NCBI GenBank assembly: GCA_964420405.1
Contig: CAYQTL010000003.1
Location: 62,001-126,000 of the forward strand
Direction of reading: 5' to 3'
DNA: 64,000 nucleotides
From: CAYQTL01 sp964420405
GTDB taxonomy: Bacteria > Acidobacteriota > Thermoanaerobaculia > Thermoanaerobaculales > Sulfomarinibacteraceae
Shown here: positions 1 through 9,054 of the stretch, in pieces
Position numbering within the stretch: position 1 is the stretch's first letter
How the letters are laid out: the number at the start of each line of letters is the position of its first letter
The notes under the pieces: model-generated
What the model saw: the letters and a program-made list of their open reading frames with translations, nothing else
Database searches by the model: none
What the model was told of the DNA's origin: nothing
Translations under genes and position numbers: made by a program

Positions 1-914
1 CTGCCGACGATCGCGGTGCGAGGCCCCGGCAGGCCGGCGCGGGCGAGCATCTCGGCCAGGAACACCTTGTTGGTGCAGCGCAGGATCGACTCCGGGTCGT
101 CGATCACGACCAGCCCCTCGGCGGCCGCCCGGCGCGCGTAGCGGTAGGTGTAGTGGTCGACCGACGTCGTCGTGCGCAGGAACAGCGCGTCGAACTCGAG
201 CAGTCGCCCGGCGTCGGACCGTCCGATCACCTCGGCGTCGATCTCGAGGGCCTCGGCCGCGGCCACGAACTTCTGGATCGCGCGCTCGTCCGACGGTTTC
301 GTCGGGTCGTCGCGATCGTACAGGATCGCGAGGTCGTACCGCGACGGTCGCCGTGCCCGGGACACCCGCGACCGCTTGGTGAAAAACGCCTGCGCCGCCT
401 CGAACGCGAAGGGACGCTCCGGCTCCGGGATGGCGCTCGTTGGGATCGCGGAGACGTTGGTCAGCTGCCAGCGGTCGGAGCGGGCGAACGTCGCGCGCAG
501 GAACGGCGCCGTGAAGTGCTTGAACAGGTCCCCCGCCAGACGCTCGTGGGCCTTGTCCGCCGAGCGGCCGAAGTAGACGTCGAGGGTGAACCGGCCGTTG
601 GCCACCTGGACGAGGCTCTTCTGGATCGTGTCCTCGAGCTCGTCCGAGGCGATCCGCACCAGCGCCGGCGAGCGAAGATCCTGCATCGTCAGCACCGTCG
701 GGATCGGCCGGTGGCCGCGCGCCTCCGCCAACAGCGACACGTAGTACCCGTACGCCTGGTACCTGTACTGACGGCACAGGTTGAACACCCGGGCGGTCTT
801 GAGCTCGCTGAAGGCGGGATCGGTCAGGTACTCCCGCGCCGTGACCAGACGCGCCCCGTCCAGGTCGAGGGGCCAGTCGCCCTCGCGGGTGACGACGACC
901 ACCGTCGGGATCAC
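1..914 (-). CDS. RimK-like ATP-grasp ligase with RLAN-type N-terminal domain (partial)
   Basis: The gene runs off the left edge, so only the N-terminal 304 or so residues are visible. The first ~150 residues (VVVVTREGDWPLDL near the start, then FNLCRQYRYQAYGYYVSLLA) fit the RLAN domain that precedes RimK-type ATP-grasp ligases. Residues ~215-304 begin the ligase part (LFLRTTTSVDHYTYRYA, then a D-P-E-S-I-L-R-C-T-N-K segment). Enzymes of this fold join amino acids, often glutamate, to a carboxylate using ATP; the substrate here is unknown. The start is a GTG at 914 whose GTGA overlaps the stop of the small upstream gene, so the two are probably translated together. The ATP-binding loops lie mostly outside the window. 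Confidence 0.75.
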   Translation of the reverse strand, partial: MIPTVVVVTREGDWPLDLDGARLVTAREYLTDPAFSELKTARVFNLCRQYRYQAYGYYVSLLAEARGHRPIPTVLTMQDLRSPALVRIASDELEDTIQKSLVQVANGRFTLDVYFGRSADKAHERLAGDLFKHFTAPFLRATFARSDRWQLTNVSAIPTSAIPEPERPFAFEAAQAFFTKRSRVSRARRPSRYDLAILYDRDDPTKPSDERAIQKFVAAAEALEIDAEVIGRSDAGRLLEFDALFLRTTTSVDHYTYRYARRAAAEGLVVIDDPESILRCTNKVFLAEMLARAGLPGPRTAIVG

Positions 915-1126
915 GACTCGTCCCCGTCGTCCCGGCCACGCCTGCGGTCGCGGTGGTCCTCGCGACGCTTCTTGCGCCCCTTCTGCTTGCGCTCCTCGAC
1001 CCACTCGCGGTAGTCGTCGGCCTCGTCCGGGTCGACCTTGCGACGCCGCCGCTGCAGCGCTCCGTCGTCGCCTTCGAAGCTTTCGTCGGGTTCCTTTTCG
1101 CGCACCGTCGAACGGCTCATGGACAT
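911..1126 (-). CDS. Small highly charged protein, 71 aa, unknown
   Basis: I do not recognise this protein. It is 71 residues long, almost without hydrophobic residues, and rich in Arg, Lys, Asp and Glu (for example QRRRRKVDPDEADDYREW), so it is likely disordered. It ends in an acidic tail, R-R-G-R-D-D-G-D-E-S. A GGAG about 8 nt upstream of the ATG is a fair ribosome site. Its stop TGA overlaps the GTG of the RimK-like ligase by four bases, which makes an operon likely and raises the possibility that it is a substrate or partner of the ligase. That link is inference from position only. A nucleic-acid-binding role is an alternative. Confidence 0.6.
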   Translation of the reverse strand: MSMSRSTVREKEPDESFEGDDGALQRRRRKVDPDEADDYREWVEERKQKGRKKRREDHRDRRRGRDDGDES

Positions 1127-1204
1127 CCCGTGTCACTCCACGACCGGCGCTCCGACACAACGATAGCAGAAGAGCCGCCGGCCGTTTCGGTCGCCGTCAT
1201 GAGG

Positions 1205-1220
1205 TACTCTCTGCGGTGTG
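1205..1220 (+). promoter_or_regulatory. Leaderless promoter of the antiporter gene
   Basis: A -10-like TACTCT (1205-1210) ends 7 nt before the GTG start at 1218. No Shine-Dalgarno sequence lies between, so transcription would begin at or near the start codon. No clear -35 box. Confidence 0.5.
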
Positions 1221-3083
1221 ATTCTGGAGACCATCGTCGCCGCCGTCGCGCTCGGGATCGCCGCCCAGGTGCTGGCGGAGCGATTCCACCTGCCGGCGAT
1301 CCTGCCGCTGCTGGTGCTCGGGATCCTGTGCGGTCCGTCGGGCCTCGGCCTGTTCGACCCGGCGTCCCTCGGCGACGTCCTCGAGGTGGTCATCCACCTC
1401 GGGGTGGCGATCATCCTGTTCGAGGGCGGCCTGACCCTGGACCCCCATCGCCTGCTCAAGGTCGGGGCGCCGGTGCGCAACCTGCTGACCATCGGCGCCG
1501 CCGTCACCGCCGCCGGCGCGGCGTGGCTCGCGCACACGGTGCTCGCCCTGCCGTGGCCCACCGCACTCCTGTTCGGCACGATCATGACCGTCACCGGTCC
1601 GACCGTCATCGTGCCGCTGCTGCGCCACATGATCGCGCCCCGTCCGGTCAAGACGGTGCTGCTGTCCGAGGGCCTGATCATCGACCCGATCGGCGCCGTC
1701 GCCGCCTACCTCGTGCTGCAGTGGATCGAGCAGCCGACCATGCCCCCGCTGGTGATCGGGCAGTCGATCCTCCACCTGGCAGCGGTCGGGACGGTGCTCG
1801 GCTTCGTCGCCGGCGCGCTCGCCAAGCTCATCGTCCGCAGCCGCGTGGTCGGCGGGGAGCTGACGAATCTCGCCATCCTCGCGGTGCTGACGGTCTGCTA
1901 CCTGGTCTCGGAGCAACAGGCCCACCAGTCGGGGATCCTCGCCGCGATGGTGATGGGCTTCACGATGTCCGCCGCCGAGCTGCCGGACCTGTCGCCGCTG
2001 AAGGCGTTCAAGGGGCAGCTCACGACCCTCGTCATCTCGTCGCTCTTCGTCCTGCTCGCGGGCCAGCTCCGGCTCGCGCCGGTGATCGCGCTCGGCTGGC
2101 CGAGCCTGGCGGTCGTCGCGGGGCTGATCTTCCTGGTCCGGCCGGCGTCGGTGCTGCTGTCGGTGTGGCCCTCCCACCTGCCGTGGCGCGACCGGGTCGT
2201 CCTCGCCATGACCTCGCCCCGAGGCATCGTCGCCGCCGCCGTGGCGTCGCTGGCGGCCCGCCAGATGAACCACCTCGGGATCCCCGGAGGCAGCGCGGTC
2301 GAAGGGCTGGTGTACGTGACCATCCTCGCGACAGGGGCGTGGGCGACGGCGATGGCGCTGGTGCTGCCGTGGGCCCTCGGCTACACCCGCGACCCGTCGC
2401 GACGGCGGGCGGTGATCGTTGGCGCCAACCCCGTCACCGAGCGGCTCGCCCACCTGCTGCGGGCCTCCGGCCGGGACACGGTGGTGATCGACGCGGTGTC
2501 GTGGCGCCTGGACCGGTTCCGCAAGGCGTCCGTCACCGTCGTCTGCGGGGACGCGCGGGACGCGTCGACCTACGAGGAGGCCGGCGTCGAGCGCGACTCG
2601 ACGGTGGTCGCCGCGACCACCAACGACGAGCTCAACCTGCTGGTGGCGGAGCTCGTCCGCGACGAGTTCGGCGTCGAGTACCCGGTGGTGGTGCAGCAGC
2701 ATCCGCCGGAGGAGCTGGGGCGGCGGTCCCGCGCCTGGGTCGACCTGCTCGGGGCGAGGGGCGTCGAGATCCCGTGGTGGATCCGCCAGATCGAGAACGA
2801 GCACGTCCACCTGGTCGAGATCAGGCCCGGCGACGTGGCGGCGATGGGAACCCTGCGGGAAGCGGAGCGGGAGGTCGGCCGGCGGATCCTGCGCCTCGCG
2901 ACCCGCACCGGGGGCGAGGTCGGCCTCGCGGTCGACGACGAGCGTGTCACCGGCGCCGACCGGCTGCTGCTGCTGGTGGCGGACGGCCGCGCCCACGACC
3001 TGCTCCGGCCGGTGGACGTCTCCGGCGACGGCGCTGCGGCCGTGCCGCCGGCCGACGACACCCCGCCGCCGGCCCGCGGCTGA
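1218..3083 (+). CDS. Cation:proton antiporter with C-terminal TrkA-like domain
   Basis: A 621-residue inner-membrane protein. Residues 1-~390 form about a dozen hydrophobic helices of the CPA1/NhaP type, with the conserved core seen as LFEGGLTLD, TVTGPTVIVPLL and SEGLIIDPIGAVAAY; the Asp in the last motif is the likely ion-binding residue. Residues ~395-600 are soluble and look like a TrkA-N/RCK regulatory unit (AVIVGANPVTERLAHLL, then VVCGDARD) followed by a TrkA-C-like end, but the nucleotide-binding glycine motif is degenerate. The expected role is exchange of Na+ or K+ for protons, gated through the soluble domain. The GTG start is set by a -10 box 7 nt upstream. The gene stands alone and is followed by a hairpin. 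Confidence 0.85.
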   Translation: MILETIVAAVALGIAAQVLAERFHLPAILPLLVLGILCGPSGLGLFDPASLGDVLEVVIHLGVAIILFEGGLTLDPHRLLKVGAPVRNLLTIGAAVTAAGAAWLAHTVLALPWPTALLFGTIMTVTGPTVIVPLLRHMIAPRPVKTVLLSEGLIIDPIGAVAAYLVLQWIEQPTMPPLVIGQSILHLAAVGTVLGFVAGALAKLIVRSRVVGGELTNLAILAVLTVCYLVSEQQAHQSGILAAMVMGFTMSAAELPDLSPLKAFKGQLTTLVISSLFVLLAGQLRLAPVIALGWPSLAVVAGLIFLVRPASVLLSVWPSHLPWRDRVVLAMTSPRGIVAAAVASLAARQMNHLGIPGGSAVEGLVYVTILATGAWATAMALVLPWALGYTRDPSRRRAVIVGANPVTERLAHLLRASGRDTVVIDAVSWRLDRFRKASVTVVCGDARDASTYEEAGVERDSTVVAATTNDELNLLVAELVRDEFGVEYPVVVQQHPPEELGRRSRAWVDLLGARGVEIPWWIRQIENEHVHLVEIRPGDVAAMGTLREAEREVGRRILRLATRTGGEVGLAVDDERVTGADRLLLLVADGRAHDLLRPVDVSGDGAAAVPPADDTPPPARG

Positions 3084-3146
3084 GCGGGCGCCTGCCGCGG
3101 CCGGCGGCGTCACCGGGTTGACGCCGGGAGGCGCCCGCTCTCTTCT
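3082..3146 (+). terminator. Nested hairpin, probable terminator after the antiporter
   Basis: A 12-bp perfect stem, GAGCGGGCGCCT (3082-3093) with AGGCGCCCGCTC (3129-3140), begins at the stop codon. It encloses a second stem CGGCGTCA/TGACGCCG. A pyrimidine run (TCTTCT) follows instead of a clean T-tract. Confidence 0.5.
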
Positions 3147-3368
3147 GGATGTCGCGGGACGGTGACGACGGAGGGACTCCGGTGCGCCGAGGCGAGCGCC
3201 CCCCGCCCGCCCGCCGGCGTCCCGGCCCCATCCCGGACGGCTCCCGGGACGGGATGAGCCTGGGCCGAGGCGGTGTTGTCCATCCGGACGCGGACCGCTG
3301 GCCGCCACGGGCGGCGCGGACCGGCCCCGGGCGGCCGGCTCGGGCGGAGGCAGGAGACGGAACCCCAC

Positions 3369-4280
3369 ATGACCGCGGTGACCACAACCGGAAACGCCGC
3401 CAGGCTCGAGCTCGAGCTGGAGAACTTCCTCGACATCTTCCGGCGGCTGCAGCCCCATACCGCGGTGATCGAGCACCCCGGCTTCGCGGTCGCCAGCGAC
3501 TCGGTGTTCCTCAACCGCGTCGCCGGCGGTGACCACGTCGTCCATCTGGACTTCGACCGGCGCTACGACCTCGACCGGCGGATCGAGCGCGCCGTCGGAG
3601 AGGGCCGGCCAGACGTCGCGGCGGCGCTGGAGCGCAACCGCGACCGGGTCGGCGTCCTGCTCGCCGACGTCAGCGGCCACAGCGTGACCGACGCCCTGGT
3701 TGCGGCGATGCTGCACCAGGCGTTCCTCACCGGCGTGCTGTACGAGCTCGACCACCACGGCACCGTCACCACGCGTCTGTTCGAGAACCTCAACACGCGG
3801 TTCCACAAGTCGGTCAGCATCGCGAAGTACATCTCGCTGATCTACGGCGAGATCTCCGACGCCGGGACGTTCCGCTTCATCTGCGCCGGCCAGCCCCGAC
3901 CGCTCGTGTTCTCGGCCGAGTGGAACCGTTTCGTGCCGCTCGACCCGGCCCGGGTGGTGGGGTTCTTCCCGCTCGGCATGTTCCCGTCCGAGGACGACAT
4001 CGACCGCGACCGCCGCGCCACGTCGCCGATCATCAAGCGCGACTACAGCGTCAACCAGCTCGAGCTGATGGGCTCGGGCGACGTCCTGCTGCTGTTCACC
4101 GACGGTCTGGGCGAGCTCGCGAAGGACGGCGAGCGGTACGTGGTCGAGCGCCTCGAGCGGAAGCTGCGCTCGGTCAAGGGACTGCCGGCAGAGGACATCC
4201 TCGCGGCGATTCGCGACGACGCCCTGGCGTTCGCCGAGCCCGACGACGACCTGTCGCTGGTCGTGATCGCCAAGCGCTGA
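3369..4280 (+). CDS. SpoIIE-type PP2C serine phosphatase
   Basis: A 303-residue soluble protein made almost wholly of a SpoIIE-type PP2C phosphatase domain. Metal-binding aspartates are present in GVLLADVSGHSV, LLLFTDGLGELA and the C-terminal EPDDDLSLVVI. The middle has the usual F-R-F-I-C-A-G-Q-P-R-P segment. Family members dephosphorylate STAS-domain anti-anti-sigma proteins in partner-switching systems, but no STAS protein, kinase or sigma factor lies beside this gene, so its partner is elsewhere or different. The N-terminal ~60 residues show no known sensor. I chose the ATG at 3369 because an AGGAG lies 12 nt upstream and the conserved region starts soon after; upstream in-frame codons look like spacer. 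Confidence 0.85.
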   Translation: MTAVTTTGNAARLELELENFLDIFRRLQPHTAVIEHPGFAVASDSVFLNRVAGGDHVVHLDFDRRYDLDRRIERAVGEGRPDVAAALERNRDRVGVLLADVSGHSVTDALVAAMLHQAFLTGVLYELDHHGTVTTRLFENLNTRFHKSVSIAKYISLIYGEISDAGTFRFICAGQPRPLVFSAEWNRFVPLDPARVVGFFPLGMFPSEDDIDRDRRATSPIIKRDYSVNQLELMGSGDVLLLFTDGLGELAKDGERYVVERLERKLRSVKGLPAEDILAAIRDDALAFAEPDDDLSLVVIAKR

Positions 4281-4303
4281 CCCTGCCCGATCCGCCCCGC
4301 CGC

Positions 4304-4344
4304 TTGACAACCATCTGCCTCTCCGGTTTGCTAGTGCGCCTATG
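4304..4344 (+). promoter_or_regulatory. topA promoter
   Basis: A perfect -35 TTGACA (4304-4309) is followed after 17 nt by a weak -10 TTTGCT (4327-4332), with the ATG of topA 9 nt further on. There is no ribosome site between, so the message is probably leaderless. Confidence 0.6.
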
Positions 4345-7089
4345 GCCACCGCTCTGATCATCGTCGAGTCGCCCGCAAAGGCGCGCACGATCTCCCGCTA
4401 CCTCGGTCCCGGGTTCGACGTGGAGTCGTCTATCGGACACGTCCGCGACCTGCCGTCCTCGGCCGCCGAGATCCCGAAGAAGTTCAAGAACGAGCCGTGG
4501 GCCCGCCTCGGCGTCGACATCGAGGACGACTTCCGCCCGCTGTACATCGTTCCTCCCGGCAAGGCCTCCCAGGTCAAGAAGCTCAAGGCGAAGCTGAAGG
4601 ACGCCGACGCCCTGTACCTCGCCACCGACGAGGACCGCGAGGGCGAGGCCATCGCGTGGCACCTCGTTGAGGAGCTCAAGCCGAAGGTCCCGGTCCGCCG
4701 GATGGTGTTCCACGAGATCACCCGCGCCGCCATCGAGCACGCCCTCGAGTCGACCCGCGATATCGACGACCGCCTCGTGGCGGCCCAGGAGACCCGTCGC
4801 ATCCTCGACCGGCTGGTGGGGTACGAGGTGTCGCCGCTGCTGTGGAAGAAGCTCAAGTCGGGACTGTCGGCCGGCCGGGTCCAATCGGTGGCGACCCGCC
4901 TGGTGGTGAGCCGCGAGGAGGCCCGCATGCGGTTCGTCGAGGCCGCCTACTGCGGTCTCGACGCCCGCTGCGGGACCCCGGACGGCGCGTTCGTGGCCCG
5001 CCTGGCAGAGCTCGACGGCCAGCGCGTCGCCACCGGCAAGGACTTCGACCCGGACACCGGGAGGGTGACAGGAACGAAGGTGACGGTGCTGACGGAGGAC
5101 GCCGCCGAGGCCCTCGCGGACGCCCTCACCGGCAAGGCGCTGGCGGTTGCCGACGTCGCCGAGAAGCCCTTCACCACCCGTCCGTACCCTCCGTTCATGA
5201 CCTCGACCCTGCAGCAGGAGGCGGGCCGCAAGCTGCGGCTCAACGCCCAGCGCACCATGCGGCTCGCCCAGAGCCTGTACGAGAACGGCTACATCACCTA
5301 CATGCGGACCGACTCGACGAGCCTGTCGTCGGAGGCGGTCAACGCCGCACGGCACCAGGTCCAGGAGCTGTACGGGAGCGGGTTCCTCCCCGACACGCCG
5401 CGGCTGTTCGCCTCCCGTTCGAAGAGCGCCCAGGAGGCCCACGAGGCGATCCGGCCCGCCGGCGACCGGTTCCGAACCCCCGCCCAGCTGCAGGGACAGC
5501 TCGACCGGGACCACCTCCGGCTCTACGAGCTGATCTGGAAGCGCACGCTGGCGTCGCAGATGCCCGACGCCCGCGGCCGGCGGACGAGCGTCCGGCTGGA
5601 GGCCGCCAGCGGCGCCGGACACGCCGTGTTCACCGCGAGCGGCAAGGTGATCGACTTCCCCGGCTTCCTGCGCGCCTACGTCGAGGGCTCCGACGACCCC
5701 GAGTCGGAGCTCGCGGACCAGGAGAAGCTGCTGCCGCCGCTCGAGCGGGGTCAGCGGCTCGAGCCCGCCGCCCTCGAGATCACGCGCCACCTCACCCAGC
5801 CGCCGCCCCGCTTCACCGAGGCCTCGCTGGTCAAGGAGCTCGAGGCCCGGGGGATCGGACGACCGTCCACCTACGCGGCCATCATCCAGACGATCCAGGA
5901 CCGCGGCTACGTGTGGCACAAGGGACCGGCGCTGGTGCCCACCTTCACCGCCTTCGCGGTCGTCAAGCTGCTGGAGCAGAACCTGCCGGACCTCGTCGAC
6001 TACGACTTCACCGCCAAGATGGAGGACGAGCTCGACACCATCGCCCGCGGCGAGCGCGAGCCGATCCCGTGGCTGAAGGACTTCTGGTTCGGCGGCGATC
6101 GTACCAACGGCGGTCGAAAGATCGTCAGCATGGGCCTGAAGAGGCTCATCGACAGCACGCTCGACACCCTCGCCGCCCGCGACGCGTCCCAGATCCGGAT
6201 CGGGACCACAGGAGGCGGCGAGGAGGTCGCGGTCCGGATCGGCCGCTACGGCGCCTACGTCCAGATCGGCGACACGGACCGGCGGGCGTCGGTGCCCGAC
6301 GACCTGCCGCCGGACGAGCTCACCGTCGGGAACGCGGTGGCCCTGGTGGAGCGCTCCGAGGAGGGCGACCGCCCGCTCGGGCACGACCCCGACTCGGGCA
6401 AGCCGGTGTACCTCAAGAGCGGGCGTTTCGGGCCCTACGTGCAGCTCGGCGACCCCGAACCCGGCACGAAGGGCGCCAAGCCGAGGATGGCGAGCCTGTG
6501 GCCGTCGATGTCGCCCGACGCGGTCACCGTCGACGACGCGCTGATGCTGCTCAAGGAGTTCCCCCGCGAGGTCGGCCGCCATCCCGAGACCGGCGAGCCG
6601 ATCACCGCCCAGGACGGCAAGTACGGGCCCTACCTGAAGATGGGCTCCGAGACCCGGAGCCTCGAACGCCACGAGCAGCTGCCCGAGATCACCCTGGAGG
6701 AGGCCGTCGAGCGGTTCCGCCAGCCCAAGGGCGGCCGCCAGCGCCGCGCCACCGAGACCCTCGCCGAGCTGGGGACGCGGCCGGGGACCGGCGACGCGGT
6801 GTCCGTCAGGACCGGCCGGTTCGGACCCTACGTCACCGACGGCACTGTGAACGCCTCGGTCCCGAAGGGCACCGACCCCGCGACCGTCACCCTCGAGCAG
6901 GCGGTCGAGCTGCTCGAACGGCGCGAGCAGAAGCTGCGGGACCAGGGCACGGACCCGCGGGCGAAGAAGGCCCGCGGCGGCCGGCGCGGCGCCGGTGGCG
7001 CGACGAAGGCCGGCTCGAAGGCCGCCCGCGGCGCCACCGCTTCGAAGGACCGGGCGAAGACGACCAGGAAGGCGAAGAAGAAGTCGTGA
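4342..7089 (+). CDS. topA: DNA topoisomerase I
   Basis: A 915-residue type IA topoisomerase, which relaxes negatively supercoiled DNA. The Toprim domain is at 1-~125 (ALIIVESPAKARTI, then TDEDREGEA). The catalytic tyrosine is Tyr320 in YITYMRTDS. The C-terminus has no Cys4 zinc ribbons; it carries four repeats of the Topo_C_Rpt type (GRYGAYVQIGD ~634, GRFGPYVQLGD ~694, GKYGPYLKMG ~758, GRFGPYVTDG ~825) and a Lys/Arg/Ala-rich tail from ~870. That layout resembles actinobacterial enzymes. The gene is followed after 13 bp by dcd and probably shares its transcript. Confidence 0.97.
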   Translation: MATALIIVESPAKARTISRYLGPGFDVESSIGHVRDLPSSAAEIPKKFKNEPWARLGVDIEDDFRPLYIVPPGKASQVKKLKAKLKDADALYLATDEDREGEAIAWHLVEELKPKVPVRRMVFHEITRAAIEHALESTRDIDDRLVAAQETRRILDRLVGYEVSPLLWKKLKSGLSAGRVQSVATRLVVSREEARMRFVEAAYCGLDARCGTPDGAFVARLAELDGQRVATGKDFDPDTGRVTGTKVTVLTEDAAEALADALTGKALAVADVAEKPFTTRPYPPFMTSTLQQEAGRKLRLNAQRTMRLAQSLYENGYITYMRTDSTSLSSEAVNAARHQVQELYGSGFLPDTPRLFASRSKSAQEAHEAIRPAGDRFRTPAQLQGQLDRDHLRLYELIWKRTLASQMPDARGRRTSVRLEAASGAGHAVFTASGKVIDFPGFLRAYVEGSDDPESELADQEKLLPPLERGQRLEPAALEITRHLTQPPPRFTEASLVKELEARGIGRPSTYAAIIQTIQDRGYVWHKGPALVPTFTAFAVVKLLEQNLPDLVDYDFTAKMEDELDTIARGEREPIPWLKDFWFGGDRTNGGRKIVSMGLKRLIDSTLDTLAARDASQIRIGTTGGGEEVAVRIGRYGAYVQIGDTDRRASVPDDLPPDELTVGNAVALVERSEEGDRPLGHDPDSGKPVYLKSGRFGPYVQLGDPEPGTKGAKPRMASLWPSMSPDAVTVDDALMLLKEFPREVGRHPETGEPITAQDGKYGPYLKMGSETRSLERHEQLPEITLEEAVERFRQPKGGRQRRATETLAELGTRPGTGDAVSVRTGRFGPYVTDGTVNASVPKGTDPATVTLEQAVELLERREQKLRDQGTDPRAKKARGGRRGAGGATKAGSKAARGATASKDRAKTTRKAKKKS

Positions 7090-7102
7090 CCGGGAGGCGG
7101 CC

Positions 7103-7672
7103 GTGATCCTGTCCGACCGCGACATCCGTGCGCGCCTCGACCGGGGCGACCTGGTCATCGAGCCGCTCGATGACCCCGAGGTGCAGCTCCAGCCCGCCTC
7201 CGTCGACCTGACGCTCGCCAACGCGTTCGTGGTCTACACCCTCCCTCACGTGCCGTGCATCGATCCCCGCGACCCCGAGTCGGTCCAGCGCTACACCGAC
7301 ACCGTGACGGTGGCGGACGGCGACGCCTTCGTGCTGCATCCGGGCGAGTTCGTGCTGGGCTCGACGCGCGAGCGGGTGGTGATCCCCCCCGACCTGGTGG
7401 CGCGGGTGGAGGGCCGGTCGTCGATCGGCCGTCTCGCGGTGGTGGTGCACGCGACCGCGGGCTTCGTCGACCCCGGTTTCGACGGCCGCATCACCCTCGA
7501 GCTGTCGAATCTCGGCCGGCTGCCGGTGAAGCTCTACCCCGGCATGCGGATCTCGCAGATCGTGCTCGACCAGCTGTCGTCGCCGGCCGAGCGCCCCTAC
7601 GGGCCGGGCCGAGGCTCCAAGTACCAGGGTCAGGCCGGCCCCGTCACCTCCCGCATCGCCGACGACAGGTAG
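7103..7672 (+). CDS. dcd: dCTP deaminase
   Basis: A 189-residue protein of the dCTP deaminase/dUTPase family, which converts dCTP to dUTP on the route to dTTP. The family signature is clear: RSSIGRLAVVVHATAG followed by FVDPGFDGRITLELSN, including the Ser, Arg and Glu expected in the active site. The length matches the monofunctional enzyme; whether it also hydrolyses dUTP cannot be told from the sequence. The GTG start at 7103 has a GGGAGG site 6 nt upstream. It lies 13 bp after topA. A small hairpin AGGCGGC-GCA-GCCGCCT (7671-7687) overlaps the stop codon. Confidence 0.93.
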   Translation: MILSDRDIRARLDRGDLVIEPLDDPEVQLQPASVDLTLANAFVVYTLPHVPCIDPRDPESVQRYTDTVTVADGDAFVLHPGEFVLGSTRERVVIPPDLVARVEGRSSIGRLAVVVHATAGFVDPGFDGRITLELSNLGRLPVKLYPGMRISQIVLDQLSSPAERPYGPGRGSKYQGQAGPVTSRIADDR

Positions 7673-7689
7673 GCGGCGCAGCCGCCTCC

Positions 7690-7870
7690 GATCCCGATCC
7701 CGATCCCGGCCCCGGTCCCGATGAGACCATGTCGTACGCAGCGACGGCACGACCGGCGGAGGCGGTCGACACGACCACGGGCGCACGCGGCGGCGTGACC
7801 GGCTCCGGGAGATCGGGGGGCTCGAGCGCCCGTCGGCGACCGTGTCGTCGGGAACGGGGACGGGATCGGA
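7690..7870. repeat. GATCCC hexamer array with inverted partner
   Basis: Three perfect GATCCC units (7690-7707) run into degenerate ones (GGCCCC, GGTCCC) up to 7720. A shorter inverted copy (GGGAACGGGGACGGGATC) lies at 7850-7867. Together they fill the dcd to 7918 gap. The middle ~125 bp has no coding signal that I trust. Confidence 0.75.
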
Positions 7871-7905
7871 CCGCGGTGCCACCGCGATCGGACCCGTGAC
7901 CCGCC

Positions 7906-7920
7906 TACAATGCCCACATG
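7906..7920 (+). promoter_or_regulatory. Leaderless promoter of the 7918 gene
   Basis: TACAAT (7906-7911) ends 6 nt before the ATG. No Shine-Dalgarno sequence and no clear -35 box. Confidence 0.6.
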
Positions 7921-9054
7921 AGCTCCGACAACCGCACGTTCGTCGCGGTGGCGGTCGCGCTGGTCCTGCTGGTGGCGACGCCGTTCGCGATCCGGGAGGC
8001 ACGCGACGCGCTGCGGCCGCGCCTCGACGGGGCGAGGATCGTGTCCGCCACCGCCGCCGACCCGGTGCTCCGCACCGGCCCGCGGGTGGTCGCGCCGGGT
8101 GACGCGCCGGAGATCGCGGTGGCGGTGCGGATCCGACGGGCGGGCGGCAGCGTGGCCTGGATCGCGCCGCACGACCGCCTCGAGGTCGACGGCGCGGCGG
8201 TCGAGACGGTGGCGGGCGCCACCTGGCCGGAGGCCGACCGCCAGCTGCGCGTGTTCTGGTTCACGGTCGAGTCGGTGGGGATCGGCGGCACGCTTACCGC
8301 CGCCGAGGCGGCGCGAGGCCTGCGCTTCCGGACCTTCCTGGCGCCCGAGCTCGGCCGCGGCCTGCGGGCCGCGACGATCCCGGAGCCGCACAACGACGAC
8401 CATCTCGGCGACCTCGTGACGGCGCCGTCCGTCACCGCCGGGACAGTCCGGATCTACGCACGGGTGGAGCTGGTGACGGCCCCGGACGACCTGCAGCCAC
8501 TGGCAGTCGCCACCACCGCCGGCGCCGATCGGGTGATCGAGGCGACGTTCCCGGCGCTGCACCTGCAGGCCGAGCTGGCGCCCGGCGTGCGGCCCGAGGC
8601 CGGCGAGCTGTTCCGCCTGGCGGGGTACGAGCCGCCGTCCGACGGCTCCGGCACCGCCGCCCGCATCACCGCAGAGGTTCTCGGGCTCGGCTTCGACGAG
8701 CTGGTGCGGCGCCGCCTCGCAACCTCGTCGGCGACCTTCGCGGCGGTCGCCGCCGCCGGCACCTCGCAGGCCGACCCGGCCGGTCTGCCGGCGGTGGCGA
8801 GACTGGAGTGGACCGGCACCGCCGTCCTGCTCGGCGGGCGCACCGCCCGCTGGAAGGTCGACGTCCTCCCCGGCGACCTGCTCGAGGCGGACGGACGCTG
8901 GCTCGTCGCCCTCGGCGACGACGACGGCGACGGCGTCGTCGGGCCGGCCGACGCGGTCGCCCACTGCTGGCGCCGGCCGCCCGAGATCACCTCCATCGCC
9001 GCCGCACTCGGCCCCGACCGAGCCGGGCTGACGGTCCACCGCCATGGCGGCTGA
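7918..9054 (+). CDS. Membrane-anchored protein of unknown function
   Basis: A 378-residue protein I do not recognise. Residues ~8-27 (FVAVAVALVLLVATPFAI) form a single N-terminal membrane anchor or uncleaved signal, placing the rest outside the cytoplasmic membrane. The body is rich in beta-prone segments and has no enzyme motif I can name. Near the C-terminus the segment DDDGDGVVGPADAV resembles a calcium-binding loop of the dockerin/EF-hand kind. The gene overlaps the first ABC ATPase by 11 bp (9044-9054), so it is in the same operon and might be an extracytoplasmic partner of that transporter; it does not look like a standard solute-binding protein. Confidence 0.7.
   Translation: MSSDNRTFVAVAVALVLLVATPFAIREARDALRPRLDGARIVSATAADPVLRTGPRVVAPGDAPEIAVAVRIRRAGGSVAWIAPHDRLEVDGAAVETVAGATWPEADRQLRVFWFTVESVGIGGTLTAAEAARGLRFRTFLAPELGRGLRAATIPEPHNDDHLGDLVTAPSVTAGTVRIYARVELVTAPDDLQPLAVATTAGADRVIEATFPALHLQAELAPGVRPEAGELFRLAGYEPPSDGSGTAARITAEVLGLGFDELVRRRLATSSATFAAVAAAGTSQADPAGLPAVARLEWTGTAVLLGGRTARWKVDVLPGDLLEADGRWLVALGDDDGDGVVGPADAVAHCWRRPPEITSIAAALGPDRAGLTVHRHGG

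Noticed and set aside
1197..7221. Very long open frames antisense to the antiporter, phosphatase and topA genes (about 1000 codons each)
   Set aside because: They mirror genes with strong family matches, have low-complexity Arg/Gly/Pro/Asp-rich products, and are the expected by-product of very high GC content.
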